A stretch of DNA of 64,000 nucleotides, taken from Eopsaltria australis (lineage: Eukaryota > Chordata > Aves > Passeriformes > Petroicidae). This document shows, in pieces, positions 10,851 through 62,422 of this stretch; position 1 is the stretch's first letter, and each line of letters starts with the position of its first letter. The stretch spans positions 340,552 through 404,551 of the forward strand of contig JAVTVJ010001214.1 in assembly GCA_034509425.1 (NCBI GenBank). Direction: 5' to 3'. Below the pieces are notes generated by a model, which had not been told where the DNA came from, made no database searches, and was given only the letters and a program-made list of their open reading frames with translations. The translations under genes were made by a program, and so were the position numbers.

Positions 10851-12049
10851 CAGAGCTGCCGCTCTCACTGCACATTGGCCTTTAAACCTTTGGGGTTTTT
10901 GACACTGTCAGACAGCCTTGAGCATTGTCCCAGTCTCCATTCATTTGGATACTGGAGAGATTCATTCCATGCATAAAAACCTTCCCGAGCATTCAGTTTC
11001 CATCCCATCAAGGCCACAAGACCCTTACCAGCACAGGCATCGATCCGAATGGTTTGGACTGGGCTCCTGCACCCTTCAGGGTGCAGAGCCTTCAGGGGCA
11101 CCTTTCCCTCAGGAGTCCCTGCAGATCTGGGCAATCTGAGCAAGGGCTGTGGGCTCTGATTCCCCTCACCCACCTCACAGCAGATGCTCCAGTTGCTCCC
11201 AGCCTTGGCTTCCCAGCAGACACCAGCAGCTGAGGGTCCCAGCTCAGGGGACACAGCACAGCACCAGTGGCAGGCCTGGGACACAGGGGGGTGTGGAGAA
11301 GATGGGAACCACCTCGAGAACTCAGGAGGAAGAGCACTGGGAAGGAAAGGCTCAAAATCCGGAAGGAGAAGAGCAGACAGTCAGGAGAAGGCAACACATG
11401 AGCACGGAGGATTCGTTCCAGGGAGCTCTGGAGGCAAACCCTTCTTCTCCTCTGGGGAAAGTAGAAGTGGGAAAAGCCACTGACTCAAGAAAAGGGCAGT
11501 TCAGCAGGGGAGGAAGTCTGGGTGTGCTGGCAGAGCACAGGAGGCACTTCCGGCACCAGTTGTTATTTTTGGGCACATGTGCAGCTGCTTCCTGAGCAGC
11601 AGAGCCTCAGTGCAGGATGGCTGCTCAGAAGAGGAACTGCTGCCTCAGGGTCACTGCTGGAGCTTGTCCACTCGGGCCACTTGTCTCAGCCCTGTCCCCT
11701 CCCACATTCTCTCCCATTGGAGCACTGCCAGCGCTGGTTCAGTCTCAGGAGCTGGAGGCTGCCCTGGACAACATTAACTCCAGCCCAGCCCCAGGCTGAA
11801 CCCGCCCCCAGGCACCCTTGGCTGTCCCGGCTCGGCTTCCCACTGCTGCAGGAATAGGGAAAAAGCCTCATGCAACTGTGTCAGTGCCCGCAGAGAGGCA
11901 CTAAGCACGTTGAAGGGATAACTCGGGGTGCAGTTCCTCCTTGGAAGCAAAGGAAGGAAGCAGCAAGGCTGGCAGCATCACCTGCCGTGGGAATGCCTGC
12001 TCCCCGTTTCACAGGAACAGCCCCCCGAGAGTGTTTTCCCCAGCCCTGC

Positions 12050-12800
12050 CCAAGGGAAAGGGGCTCTGGGAGCGCTGCTGCCTTTGAGGGGCTGCCCCAG
12101 GGACCAGAGCGCCCTGGGTGGTGACATTTCGACTGTAAGAGAGGAGAATCCCACCCTCCCTGCATAGGGAGGAAAAGGAATGATCCCCGATCGCTGCTGC
12201 CTTCAGGGGAGCGCAGCCATCCGGCCCCAGCGCGGGGCTGGGGCTGCCCGGGCCGGGCAGGGTCGGCCCCACGTGCGGGGAGCGTTTCCCGGCCGGGCAG
12301 GGGCTGGCGGCAGGGAAGGGGCTCCGCAAGGGATCTGTGTCTCCCGGCCAGCCCCGCTGGCAGCTCTGGGGCCAGGCTTTGCCCCTCTGCACCCTTCACT
12401 CTGCCCCTCCATCCCCCCGCATCCCTCCTCCTTCCCCCGCCGCTCCGCTCCCACCCCTCTGAGCCCGGCCCCCCCTCCCAGCTCAGCCCCCGCAGCGCAC
12501 ACGGCTCCCCCGAGCTCCCCCAAAGCGGCTGCCACCAAAGGCGCCTTCCTGCAGCCCACGCTCGGAGCACACACCACCCGCCCGCTGCCCTCACACCGCT
12601 CTTCTCCTGCCCTGCCATCTCCCAGCCATGGCAAAGCACAGCGAACAGGAGGCAGGAGACCAACAGGACCCCGCTCCCTGCTGCTCCCGCCTCCCAGCCC
12701 CACAGCTCATCCCCAGGGTCCTACCGTGTCCCTCCGTGCCCCGCAGCTCCCGGGCGGGGAGAAGCCCAGTTCAGCCGCTCTTTATCCAGCCCTGGCTCTC
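12050..12800 (-). promoter_or_regulatory. GC- and CpG-rich promoter-proximal region of the VLIG-type gene
   Basis: A local jump in GC and CpG content covers the inferred first exon and the start of its intron. The long open frames here on both strands are a by-product of base composition. Confidence 0.5.
12725..12795 (-). other. Inferred non-coding first exon of the VLIG-type gene
   Basis: It lies about 25-30 bp downstream of the TATA box and ends at a donor reading ACACG|GTAGGA on the minus strand. It contains no ATG that competes with the start at 9536. The exact transcription start is inferred from the TATA spacing. Confidence 0.4.
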
Positions 12801-12818
12801 CGTGGGTGCGGCTTCCCC

Positions 12819-12825
12819 TTTTATA
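12819..12825 (-). promoter_or_regulatory. TATA box (TATAAAA)
   Basis: The minus strand reads CCCCTATAAAAGGGG at this point, a strong TATA element. It is followed about 25-30 bp later by the proposed start of the VLIG-type transcript. Confidence 0.6.
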
Positions 12826-12840
12826 GGGGCAGTGGGACAA

Positions 12841-12849
12841 TTCCCGGAA
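12841..12849. promoter_or_regulatory. GAS-type STAT site (TTCCCGGAA)
   Basis: A perfect TTCNNNGAA palindrome lies between the ISRE and the TATA box. STAT1 homodimers bind such sites after interferon-gamma signalling. Confidence 0.55.
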
Positions 12850-12875
12850 ATCAGGCTTTTTTTCTGCAGCGGAGC

Positions 12876-12889
12876 ACGAAAGTGAAACT
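12876..12889. promoter_or_regulatory. Interferon-stimulated response element (ISRE)
   Basis: ACGAAAGTGAAACT matches the ISRE consensus RNGAAANNGAAACT exactly. It lies about 50 bp upstream of the TATA box of the minus-strand VLIG-type gene. ISGF3 and IRF proteins bind such sites. Its position fits an interferon-stimulated gene promoter. Confidence 0.7.
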
Positions 12890-13099
12890 ACTCTTTTGGA
12901 CTGAGATGATTTGGATTGGAACCCAATTTCTGCACCAGCTGTGGTTGGAGTTGGCTCACAGTCAGCTCTCAGCTCCTTGCACAGCCCTCTGACCCCTGAC
13001 TCCTCTTCTGTTACCTGGAAGGCAGCTGAGGCCCTCAGCCCTTCCTGGGGCTGGAGCTCCATCAGGAAAAGGAGCAGGGGGAGCACAGCATCACTGTTA

Positions 13100-13490
13100 C
13101 AGGTAGATTTATGCATAAAATCATCTTTCAGAAGTTTCTCTGGTGTTACATCATGTAGAAGTTTGCTTCAGAAGTGGTAAAATTGTAGTGATCTGTAATG
13201 TAATGTGTATTTGATGTCTGCTGTTGTTGTCTGCTGGTATTAATTTGATTGGTATTTACTGCTGTCATAATTAATATAATACTGTAATTATTATTCCTAT
13301 TGACTGCTGCTATGAATATGTCCTGGGTTAGGCCAGAGGGGTCAAAATTTAAGAAGTGATCTGCAACAGAATATAATCACTTATGGTTGCTACTGTAATT
13401 ATTTGACTGCTGCTGTAGTTAATTAGTATCACAAGAGTATTGAGATGCAACTGTTAGACAGTAATAACATTGGAAACTGTGACAGTTGGA
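13100..13490. other. AT-rich intergenic stretch, no gene recognised
   Basis: This AT-rich sequence has many TAAT/ATTA runs and repeated CTGCTG-like motifs. No coding or element boundary was identified. Confidence 0.5.
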
Positions 13491-13494
13491 TGCC

Positions 13495-13815
13495 AATCCA
13501 GGTACAAAAAGCTGGAGAAGGACTTTAGACAAGAGCCAGGAGGGACAGGACATGGGGGAATGGCTTCCCACTGCCAGAGGGCAGGGATAGATGGGATATT
13601 GGGAAGGAATTGTTCCCTCGGAGGGTGGGGAGGGGATAGGATGGAATTCCCAGAGAAGCTGTGGCTGCCCCTGGATCCCTGCAATTGTCTGAGGCCAGGC
13701 TGGAAGGGGCTTGGAGCAACCTGGGATAGTGGGAGGTGTCCCTGCCCCTGTCATGGCATGGAATGGGATGGGCTTTAAGGCCCCTGCCCACCCAGACCAA
13801 TCCAGGATCCTCTGG
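13495..13815 (+). mobile_element. CR1 LINE 3' fragment
   Basis: The body reads as CR1 3' end in sense orientation (a GGGATATTGGGAAGGAATT block, then TGGATCCCTG, then CCCACCCAGACCAATCC near the tail). Confidence 0.65.
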
Positions 13816-13829
13816 GTCACTTCATTCAT

Positions 13830-14230
13830 CCTGGGGACATTTTCTAGAAGTGAATTTTGGGGAACTTATGCCAGTGTGTAATAAAGGGAGGAGGGGCTGC
13901 AGAGGGGCTCTGGGACCCCCCAGCTGCTGCCTCACAGATGGGTTCTGCTGCCTGAGAGCTTTTCCTTGCAAAACCTGTTCCCTGGCTGCACTTGGCCTGC
14001 TCCTCTGGCTCACCCCATGTCCCCAAGGCCCCATCTGCCCCAGAGCATCCCAGGTGGGCTCCAGGGAGCCAGGCGAGCTCCCACTCAGTCAGAAGAAGGC
14101 AGGGAGAAGCTGTGGGGTCTGTCCTGGTCCCCTGAAGCCCCTCCAGCCCTGCTGGGATCTGCTCTAACAGGGCTTCAGGGGTGGGGAAGCAGCTGTGGTA
14201 GGAAAGGGCTTCTTGTCACGAATGAGTGAT
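13830..14230. other. No gene recognised
   Basis: Ordinary intergenic DNA of moderate GC content, with no supported coding frame or element boundary. Confidence 0.5.
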
Positions 14231-14259
14231 GGAGATCGCTCAAAAAATCACTGGCAAGG

Positions 14260-16265
14260 GGATCAATAAAAACCAGCTTTAATAGGAAGCCAGAGCACAA
14301 CAAGAGAAACCAGGAGCTCGTCAGGCAGCAGCAGTGCCTGGGAGCAGATGGTGTTTCTGATCAGCTCCAGAGGAGTGGCAGCTTCGTTCCAATAGGAGCG
14401 AGCAGCAAAGCCTGACAGGATGTGTGGTTGCACTGCAGTAATTCTTGGGTTGTGACAGGACCCCAAGGGTTGAAGCTGCCTCCCCTAATTTTGGGAAAAC
14501 AGACACAAGTGGTTGAGTGATGGCTTCTTTCTCTAGTGGGGCAGTCTCTAAGTATGGAATCACAAACAGTTCTCCTACAAGCACAGCCCTCCCCAATAAA
14601 CACAAGCACAGTCTCAGGAATTTCATCAGGATGTATTTCCAAATGACAAACGTTCTGCTCAGTGCCAAGGCAAAGGTCCCGGGCCTTGATAGCGTTACTG
14701 TCACAAGAAAATCCCCGTTGTTCTCACACAATGCAGGCAGCTCCATCACTGTCAGCTGGTGATCCTCCTCATCAGCTCTACCCAGTGAGGGAATGGATCT
14801 GATAGGAGCCATTGATTAGTTCCTGATGCTGATAAGGAAGATTGCAGTGGGTGTTTCAGTTGGGATCAATCACCTGTTCCTGGGTTGGTTCTGTTTGTTA
14901 GGATTCAGTATCCATGGTGTTTCACACTCCCAAGCCTGTCCCCAGGGGAGCAGCCACATCTCTTGGGGATGGTTGTGCAGAGGGAGGGTCAGGGTCGGTG
15001 ATTGCAGCCAGGCCAAGCACCCTGCACAGGATGGAGCCAGGAATGGTGAGCAGGGTGCTTTAATTGCAGAGACATTGTGACCTGCCTTGAGCATTCCCTC
15101 TGTTTGAGGGACCAGGAAGGATGAAATAGCACTTGTTGCTGACCTTGATATGGGATGGCAGAGGGCCCAGTTTTCAAAACCTGTGGAGATGAGGTTTCCC
15201 CAGTCTTACCAGGAGCCTGGGAGTAGTGGAATGCACTGGGAGGGTTAAGTGGTGCCACAAAACAGTTGTGGATACTTTCTTGCTCCACACGCTAGCCCCC
15301 TTTCCAAATCTGATTTCCATGGAATGCTCACGGAGCAGCTCCTGCTCTTGGAAATCTGCTCTGTTCTTCCAAGGAGCTCCATAGGAAACTGAGGAAGTAA
15401 ATTCAGCGGTTGGAGTTGTGTTTCACATATTCCAGTGAACTTCCCCTCTGCCAAATCCATGTTGTTAGGTGGAGTTCCTAGCTCTGCACAATTATCACTG
15501 CCTTCATTAGAAATGGTCCTCGGAATGCATTCAGGCTCAAGTGTGGCCACAGCTGTCAGCAGAGTGACCACTAAGGACAGGAAAAGGGAGGGTGTCCCCC
15601 CCTGTGAGCTGGGCTTGGTGATGCCCGTGTCCAGTGTGGTTCATTCTGGTGCTGATTTCTTCTGTGAAGAGAACAACTTCCTTTTGGTGCAGATGTGCTG
15701 TCACAGCTCACTGTATTATTTTCTGTAAAGCAAAAATCAAATAGGTCTGGGGGAGGGCGGTGGTTTCCCACACAGGTTTCCCCACGGAAAGGAAGGAAAA
15801 ATCCACTGTGCACTAATTCTGTGTCCCACTCTTGTCACTAGCTTCCCAAGCAAATGGACCTTGAGGTTTAGTCAGGGTCCTAGGCACGGTTCCAGTTTGG
15901 GGTAATTTGACCATTCCAGGCTGTCCTGGCTGCGGTGCTGTCAGATGTTCCCCCTTGATGGAAGGTGGAGCACCTGGTTGGGGTTGTGTAAGGAATGCTC
16001 TGCTCACAGGGCTCCCGGTGGCTCCACGCCCATTACTGAGTTGATGCAGTGTTTTGGGGAGAGGAGCATCCCACCCAGTCCTGTGTGCTCTGCCTCTTCC
16101 TGTGATTCCATTTGGCTGAGGGTAGGACGGGGTGTGAAATAGCCATGAATTCCTTCCTGTTTGGCCCATTCTTGGACCTCCTCCCAGGAGAGATGTGAGT
16201 CATTCTCACTTTGGAATTCTCTAGAGTCCTAAGTTGACTGTATAATGCTTGTATCCCCAATCGTC
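14260..16265 (-). mobile_element. Probable degenerate ERV (pol 3' end and env-like region), minus strand
   Basis: Reading leftwards, 16265-15813 shows broken frames resembling the end of a retroviral integrase, including a VKLPQTGTVP...TLTKPQGPFAWEA-type stretch. Further left, 15571-15245 and 14760-14320 hold Cys-rich frames with an env-like look (for example QCNHTSCQ), interrupted by stops and shifts. The family assignment is from memory, and both boundaries are approximate. Confidence 0.4.
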
Positions 16266-17149
16266 TGTCCTGCTTATGCCAAGTATTAAGTTCTGTAGCT
16301 TTAAGTTAGGCCCAGAGATATTGTTTAATATCATTCAATTTTTGTTTCCATACTTATAAATATTCTGCTTATTAAATAAATAGTTTTTTCCACTTTTTCT
16401 CTAAAGAAATCTTTTCCCAAACCAGTTTAAAAAAGAAATAGCTAAAATTGGCTTGTCTAAAAGAGACCCCCTCAGAGGTTTCCTCCTAACATTTGCCCTA
16501 AACTAAGACATCACAGCAGACTGGAGAAGCAGGCTGGCAGTGCCCTCCCTGTGCTCTGCCCATCGGCCCTTTGGCATTTTAGACCCTAGAGCTGTTGCTG
16601 TACTGATGTGTGGGGTGGCGCTTTAGCAGGGTGATTTAATTGTGGTTTCAATCTGCACTGAGCGCATTCTGTAAGAAAGATTGCACAGGTTTTCCTGTTT
16701 GGGGGCCAGCCTTTGCTGGGTACCAAAATCAAAGGCTTCTTTACCAACGTGCCCTAATTTCTGATGGTACCAATCCCCAGTCGATACCATTCCTGACTGG
16801 ATTTTTGTGCAACTCCTTCTGGGGGAGCAGACCCCTTTAAAATAGACTCCAGGAAATTAACGTGTCCTCTGGTTTGTACAGGCAGTTCCTGATGTATTTT
16901 CTTGGGTTGTTTCGCTGCTGGAACTCAGGATAAAATCCCTTTTCCCATTTGGAATGTCTCTGTTCTGCCTCTTTTAAATGCAGTCAAACTAAACAGGAAA
17001 GGTCCGTCAGGGCCAGTTGGAAACAGGTCACGATGGGTACCATGCTCTGCAGAAACCCATTCTGCTATAACAGCGCAGTGGGGATGCACTGGTCCCAGAG
17101 AGTGAGATGTTTTTAATTCCACTGTTAGGGTTCTGACCGCCTCCACGTT

Positions 17150-17750
17150 CTGAATTCCATTCCCACAGATTTCTTTTCCGTTACAGTGAGTACAGTGGGC
17201 GAGTGAAACCTAAGTGGTATGTGACAAAATTTTAACCACGAGTAATATTGCAACAAGATGTGCAGGTAAAACAAGCAAGAGAGCAAAGCAGGCAAGATAG
17301 CAGAGCAAGGGAGGTAACAAGCGCCATCAAGAGCAAGATGGCAAGTTCTAACGCAACTCGCAAACTGCAAAATCTGCTAAACACAAGTTAGACTGAAAAG
17401 CAAGAATCACCAGGCATGTGCTGAAGATAGAGCTGAAAAGTTCAAACATGAGGAAGACTGCAGAAGTCCTCATCAAAAGACCACCAGAAGACTGACGACC
17501 ACCAAAGAAGGAACGGATGCATGCACGGAAGCAACAAACTGTTGTAAAACCATGACACGGCTTTATGCAAATGTGAGCATGCTAACGCTGTGTTGTAATT
17601 GTGACATTGCGTGGAAGGACTTTGAAAATGCAACTGAAGGCTGAAAAAGATTGAGTGAGTTTTTGGAAGAGAGATCCCCCTCACTCCCAGCGCTGAATAA
17701 ACAAATAGCCTGTTCAGAATGACCCAATCCCTGTCCAAAGTCATTTTAGA
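17150..17750 (+). mobile_element. Probable LTR, plus orientation
   Basis: The segment ends like an LTR R-U5 region, with AATAAA at about 17696 followed by a short tail ending in CA near 17758. It also contains an octamer-like ATGCAAAT near 17564. The start is not delimited. Confidence 0.4.
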
Positions 17751-17949
17751 GGATCACAGGCTCACTTGTATGGGTCCGCTGCTTGCGATGCCCACCCGGA
17801 TTCAGGCAACCGCGGGTGTATTGGGTCTGACTGGGGTAAAGCTCACAGCCCTTACACTGCTGTGCTTTGCTTTGGTAGCTGGTGTTGATAACAGAGCAGT
17901 GTTTTTGCTACTGCCAAGCTCTGCTGTCCCTCTGACATTCCTTCCCCCA

Positions 17950-18345
17950 CTGAAGGGGATGGGGGTGGGCAGGATCCTGGGAGGGGACACCAGCAGGCCA
18001 GCTGAGCCCAGTCAGCCAAAGGGATATTCCATCCCATATGACATCAGCTCAGATATATAAGGCAAGGAAGAGAGGAGGAGGGGGAGGCACTCAGGGCCGG
18101 TCCATGTTTGCCTCCTGGAACAACCACCACGTGTGCTGAAGCCCTGCTTCCCAGGAAGTGTCCGGACATCACTACTGATGGGAAGTAGAGATTGATTGTT
18201 TTCTCTTCTGCTCCTGCGTGCGCAACTCTCAGCTTGTTTGTTCTATTTTTTTTCCCCGCTGTAATAAAACTGCCTTTTCTTACCCTGGTAGTCTTTTTTC
18301 AATATTATCCTCTCCCCTCTCCCAGCAGGAGAGGGAGTGATAGAG
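17950..18345 (+). mobile_element. Probable ERV LTR, plus orientation
   Basis: A TATATAA box near 18052-18060 and an AATAAA near 18262 are spaced as in an LTR. They are followed by a T- and pyrimidine-rich tail and a GTGGGCACCTGGC end typical of avian ERV LTRs. Confidence 0.5.
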
Positions 18346-18439
18346 TGACTGAGTGGGCACCTGGCACCTGGCCCCCATCACAGCGGGCTAACACGATCCG
18401 GAGTGCCCCTGACCCTTGGAGGCTGGGACTCTGTGGAGG

Positions 18440-18900
18440 GTTCAAATATGACCCTGCCAGTGGGTTGCTCGAGCAGCAGGGGTTGTGCTACGAGCAAGGA
18501 TAGGAGCAGCAGACTGCTGAAGATGAATGAGAGGGACTCTGGTATGGGTGTTCTGTGTAGGTTTATTAGAGAGCCTGACACAGAGGGAGCCCAGGGACCA
18601 AGAGCCCCGAGCATCCCCTGACATGAGCTTATAAAGGAAAACAGTAACCAATCAAACGAGGGTCCAGGGGCGGAGTCAGGGAGGGTCCAGGGTAAACTGT
18701 CCAATAGGGGAGGAAAGGGGGAGGAGTTAGGAGGAAACAACAAATCAACAACCGAATGAGGAAGAACTTTCTAGAACAGGGGGAATAACAGACAAGCCAA
18801 ACAACCAATGAGGGAGAAGTAGGCGGACGTAGAAAGTCCTGCCAAACCTTGGGCTAAACCACAGTCTCTTCCATTCCCAGGGGGAGTTCTCTGGTCCCAG
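18440..18900 (-). mobile_element. Probable ERV LTR, minus orientation
   Basis: On the minus strand there is a TTTATAAG box near 18628-18635 followed about 70 nt later by AATAAA (near 18560-18566) and a U5-like tail. It therefore lies in the same orientation as OTOF and the VLIG-type gene, between them. Confidence 0.5.
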
Positions 18901-19299
18901 GAGCCCTCCACCAGGGCTCCTTCTCCTGCTTGGGACCTTCCAGGGCCTTTGGGCCCTCGATGCTGTGGCTCACAGCCACCACACACTTGGAAAATTTCAA
19001 GTACTTATTAAGAATCTTGAAAGTGTCAAATGGGAAGGACCCTTTCCGCTGATAGCCTGGGGGCGAGGATATGCTTGTGTTTCCACAGATTCCAGTCCAC
19101 AATTGGTACCTGCAAGGCTGGAATACCAGCCTTGGTTACTCCGGCTTCACCATCAGCTCATGGGGAAGCTGAGGGAACAAGATGAATGGAACTCATTTGG
19201 TTTGGGCAGTGGGTCAAACATGTTCTAATGTAGGGAGTGTTTTGTTTTGCGATTCTTGTTTGTATTGTTGATCAAGCCTTGAAAAAAGTTATGGTGGTA

Positions 19300-19326
19300 G
19301 AGTTTAAAAACAGAAAAGGGGGAGAT
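19300..19326 (+). other. Polypurine tract of an ERV
   Basis: An A/G-only run (aaacagaaaagggggaga) immediately precedes a TG-starting segment, as in the primer for plus-strand DNA synthesis before a 3' LTR. Confidence 0.55.
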
Positions 19327-19676
19327 GTAGAGATAAGATGGAATTGAGCTACAGGCGGTGGGACACGCCTGCAGAACGCCATGGCAGCACAGAGAAGCTT
19401 GTCCCCGCCTGACCTTGGGGGAAGAAATGCGACGTAGCAGACGCCCTACGCAGACAGAGTCTGCCAGAGCCTGCTGGACAAGTGAACAGCACGTGATCAC
19501 CACATATAAGGACAGTAAAGTGTGTGGCTGAGGTGGCAATGGGTGATAGGTTGCTTAGTGAAGAAATGCCACATAAGGAAATGCTGTGTCCTGAAGAAGT
19601 GTATAAAACCAGCTTGTTTCTCCCAATGAATGTCTCAGTATCCACATAGATCTGAGTCCAGGCATGAGTCATTCAC
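19327..19676 (+). mobile_element. 3' LTR of a degenerate ERV, plus orientation
   Basis: It begins TGTAGAGATAAG directly after the polypurine tract and carries TATAAAA at about 19601-19608. The right end is uncertain; a CA near 19676 is a guess. Confidence 0.5.
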
Positions 19677-19729
19677 AGGAAAAAAGGGAGGGTCTGAGGG
19701 GGCAAAGAGTGTTTTAAAAGCGTCTTTTA

Positions 19730-19925
19730 TTTCTCATTATCCTACTCTGACTCTGTTAATAATAACTTCACTTTATACCTTTACATTTGAACCTGTTTTG
19801 CCCTTAAAGTGTTTTTCTCCCAATTCTCATCCCAGGTCTGTGAACTCTTTGTTAATTTTTTTTTCTGAAGGAGGAGCTTTTGTAGGTGCCTGGCGTTTGG
19901 CCAGTGTCAAACCAACACACCACTA
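19730..19925 (+). mobile_element. LTR 3' part (R-U5 like), plus orientation
   Basis: The order of a TTAATAATAA-type signal, a TTTTGCCCTTAAAGTGTTTTTCTCCC-like stretch and a GGTGCCTGGCGTTTGGCCAGTGTCAAA-like end resembles the tail of common avian ERV LTRs. It ends about 30 bp from the OTOF poly(A) signal. Confidence 0.5.
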
Positions 19926-19954
19926 TCACAAGAACCTGGACATGAAAGCTGGTT

Positions 19955-19960
19955 TTTATT
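19955..19960 (-). terminator. OTOF: OTOF poly(A) signal (AATAAA)
   Basis: The minus strand reads AATAAA here, about 940 nt beyond the OTOF stop, followed by a G/T-rich stretch (gtggtgtgttggtttg). This is a well-formed cleavage and polyadenylation context. The 3' UTR would run from 20897 to about 19935. Confidence 0.6.
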
Positions 19961-20897
19961 GACTGATTGGAACAGCAATATCCTCATTAAGACATCTCTG
20001 AGATGTCCTCAGTTCTTCTGTGGGGTCTTGCACACTGGGAGCTGAGAAAGGTGGCTCTGCAGCAGCTGGATACTGCAGAGAGCCCAGGAAAGAGCCCTTC
20101 CCGAGGACGCAGTCAGAAGGACTCTGGCCACAGGAGTTACCAAGCCAAAAAAAATACAGGGAGAATCCAGAAGCACACCAGGAGCTCTCCTTGTGCCAGA
20201 AGATCTGTGAGCCCTGGGGACGTCCAGCCACCGCCACCTCTCAGTGGGTGACCTTGGGAAGACGTTTGAGCTGTGGGACACATCCCAGTCTCTGCCAGAG
20301 CCATGGGAGGAAAGGGAAGGGTCTGCCCCTGGCCCACCCCAGGGCTCTCTGCAGGGCCTGTTGGGGCACTCTGTCCAGCATTCCTGAGGAGGGACAGCAT
20401 TCTTGTGCCAGGGAATGTGACCTCCAGAGCTCCAAGTGGAGCAGGGATGCTGCTGGCAGTGGGCACAGGCACTGGGGATGCTCTGTGCCCTCACTCTGGT
20501 GGGGCTGGCACATCCCCACCTGCACCAGCCCAGCTCCCTGCTCCATCCTGGGTTCTGAACATCCCCCCAAGGAGCCTTTCTGTGGCACTCCCACAGCTCC
20601 TCTCCTTTCCCTGATTCCCAGGAAGGCACCAGCCATGACCCCAGTGGACAGAGGCCTTGGAGGCTCCCTCAAGAGCCAGCTGGGCACCTCTCCCTGCCCT
20701 GGTGAGGGATGCAGAGTCTGGGGATCTGTGCCGTGCTCCAGCCACATTTCCCTGGGACTGAAGCCTGAATGGGACCCACAGAGGAGGAATGCAAGAGGAG
20801 GCGCCCCCAGCGCTGCCCAGAGGTCACCGGCAGGAGAACAAGACAGTGCTGGGAAGGTTGTGCCAGGGGCTGGGGACACGGGAGAGGCTCCTGCCCT

Positions 20898-62422
<41,525 letters not shown>

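Larger units (their letters stand above)
9539..12724 (-). other. Inferred 5' UTR intron of the VLIG-type gene
   Basis: The acceptor before the coding exon (AG at 9539-9540) and a good donor (GTAGGA, starting at 12724) fit a 3.2-kb intron joining a short non-coding first exon to the coding exon. The intron holds a CA/CAGA microsatellite (9770-9836), a CR1 reverse-transcriptase fragment (10600-10850) and a GC-rich promoter-proximal part (12.05-12.72 kb). I saw no other exon in 10860-12050. RNA data would be needed to confirm it. Confidence 0.45.

Noticed and set aside
12180..12992. 270-codon Pro/Ala-rich frame
   Set aside because: It lies in the CpG-rich promoter region, overlaps the ISRE and TATA sites, and has no coding signature.
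14321..14812. 163-codon frame on the minus strand as a host gene
   Set aside because: The neighbouring frame looks more protein-like, and both fit a decayed env-like region of an ERV better than an intact host exon.
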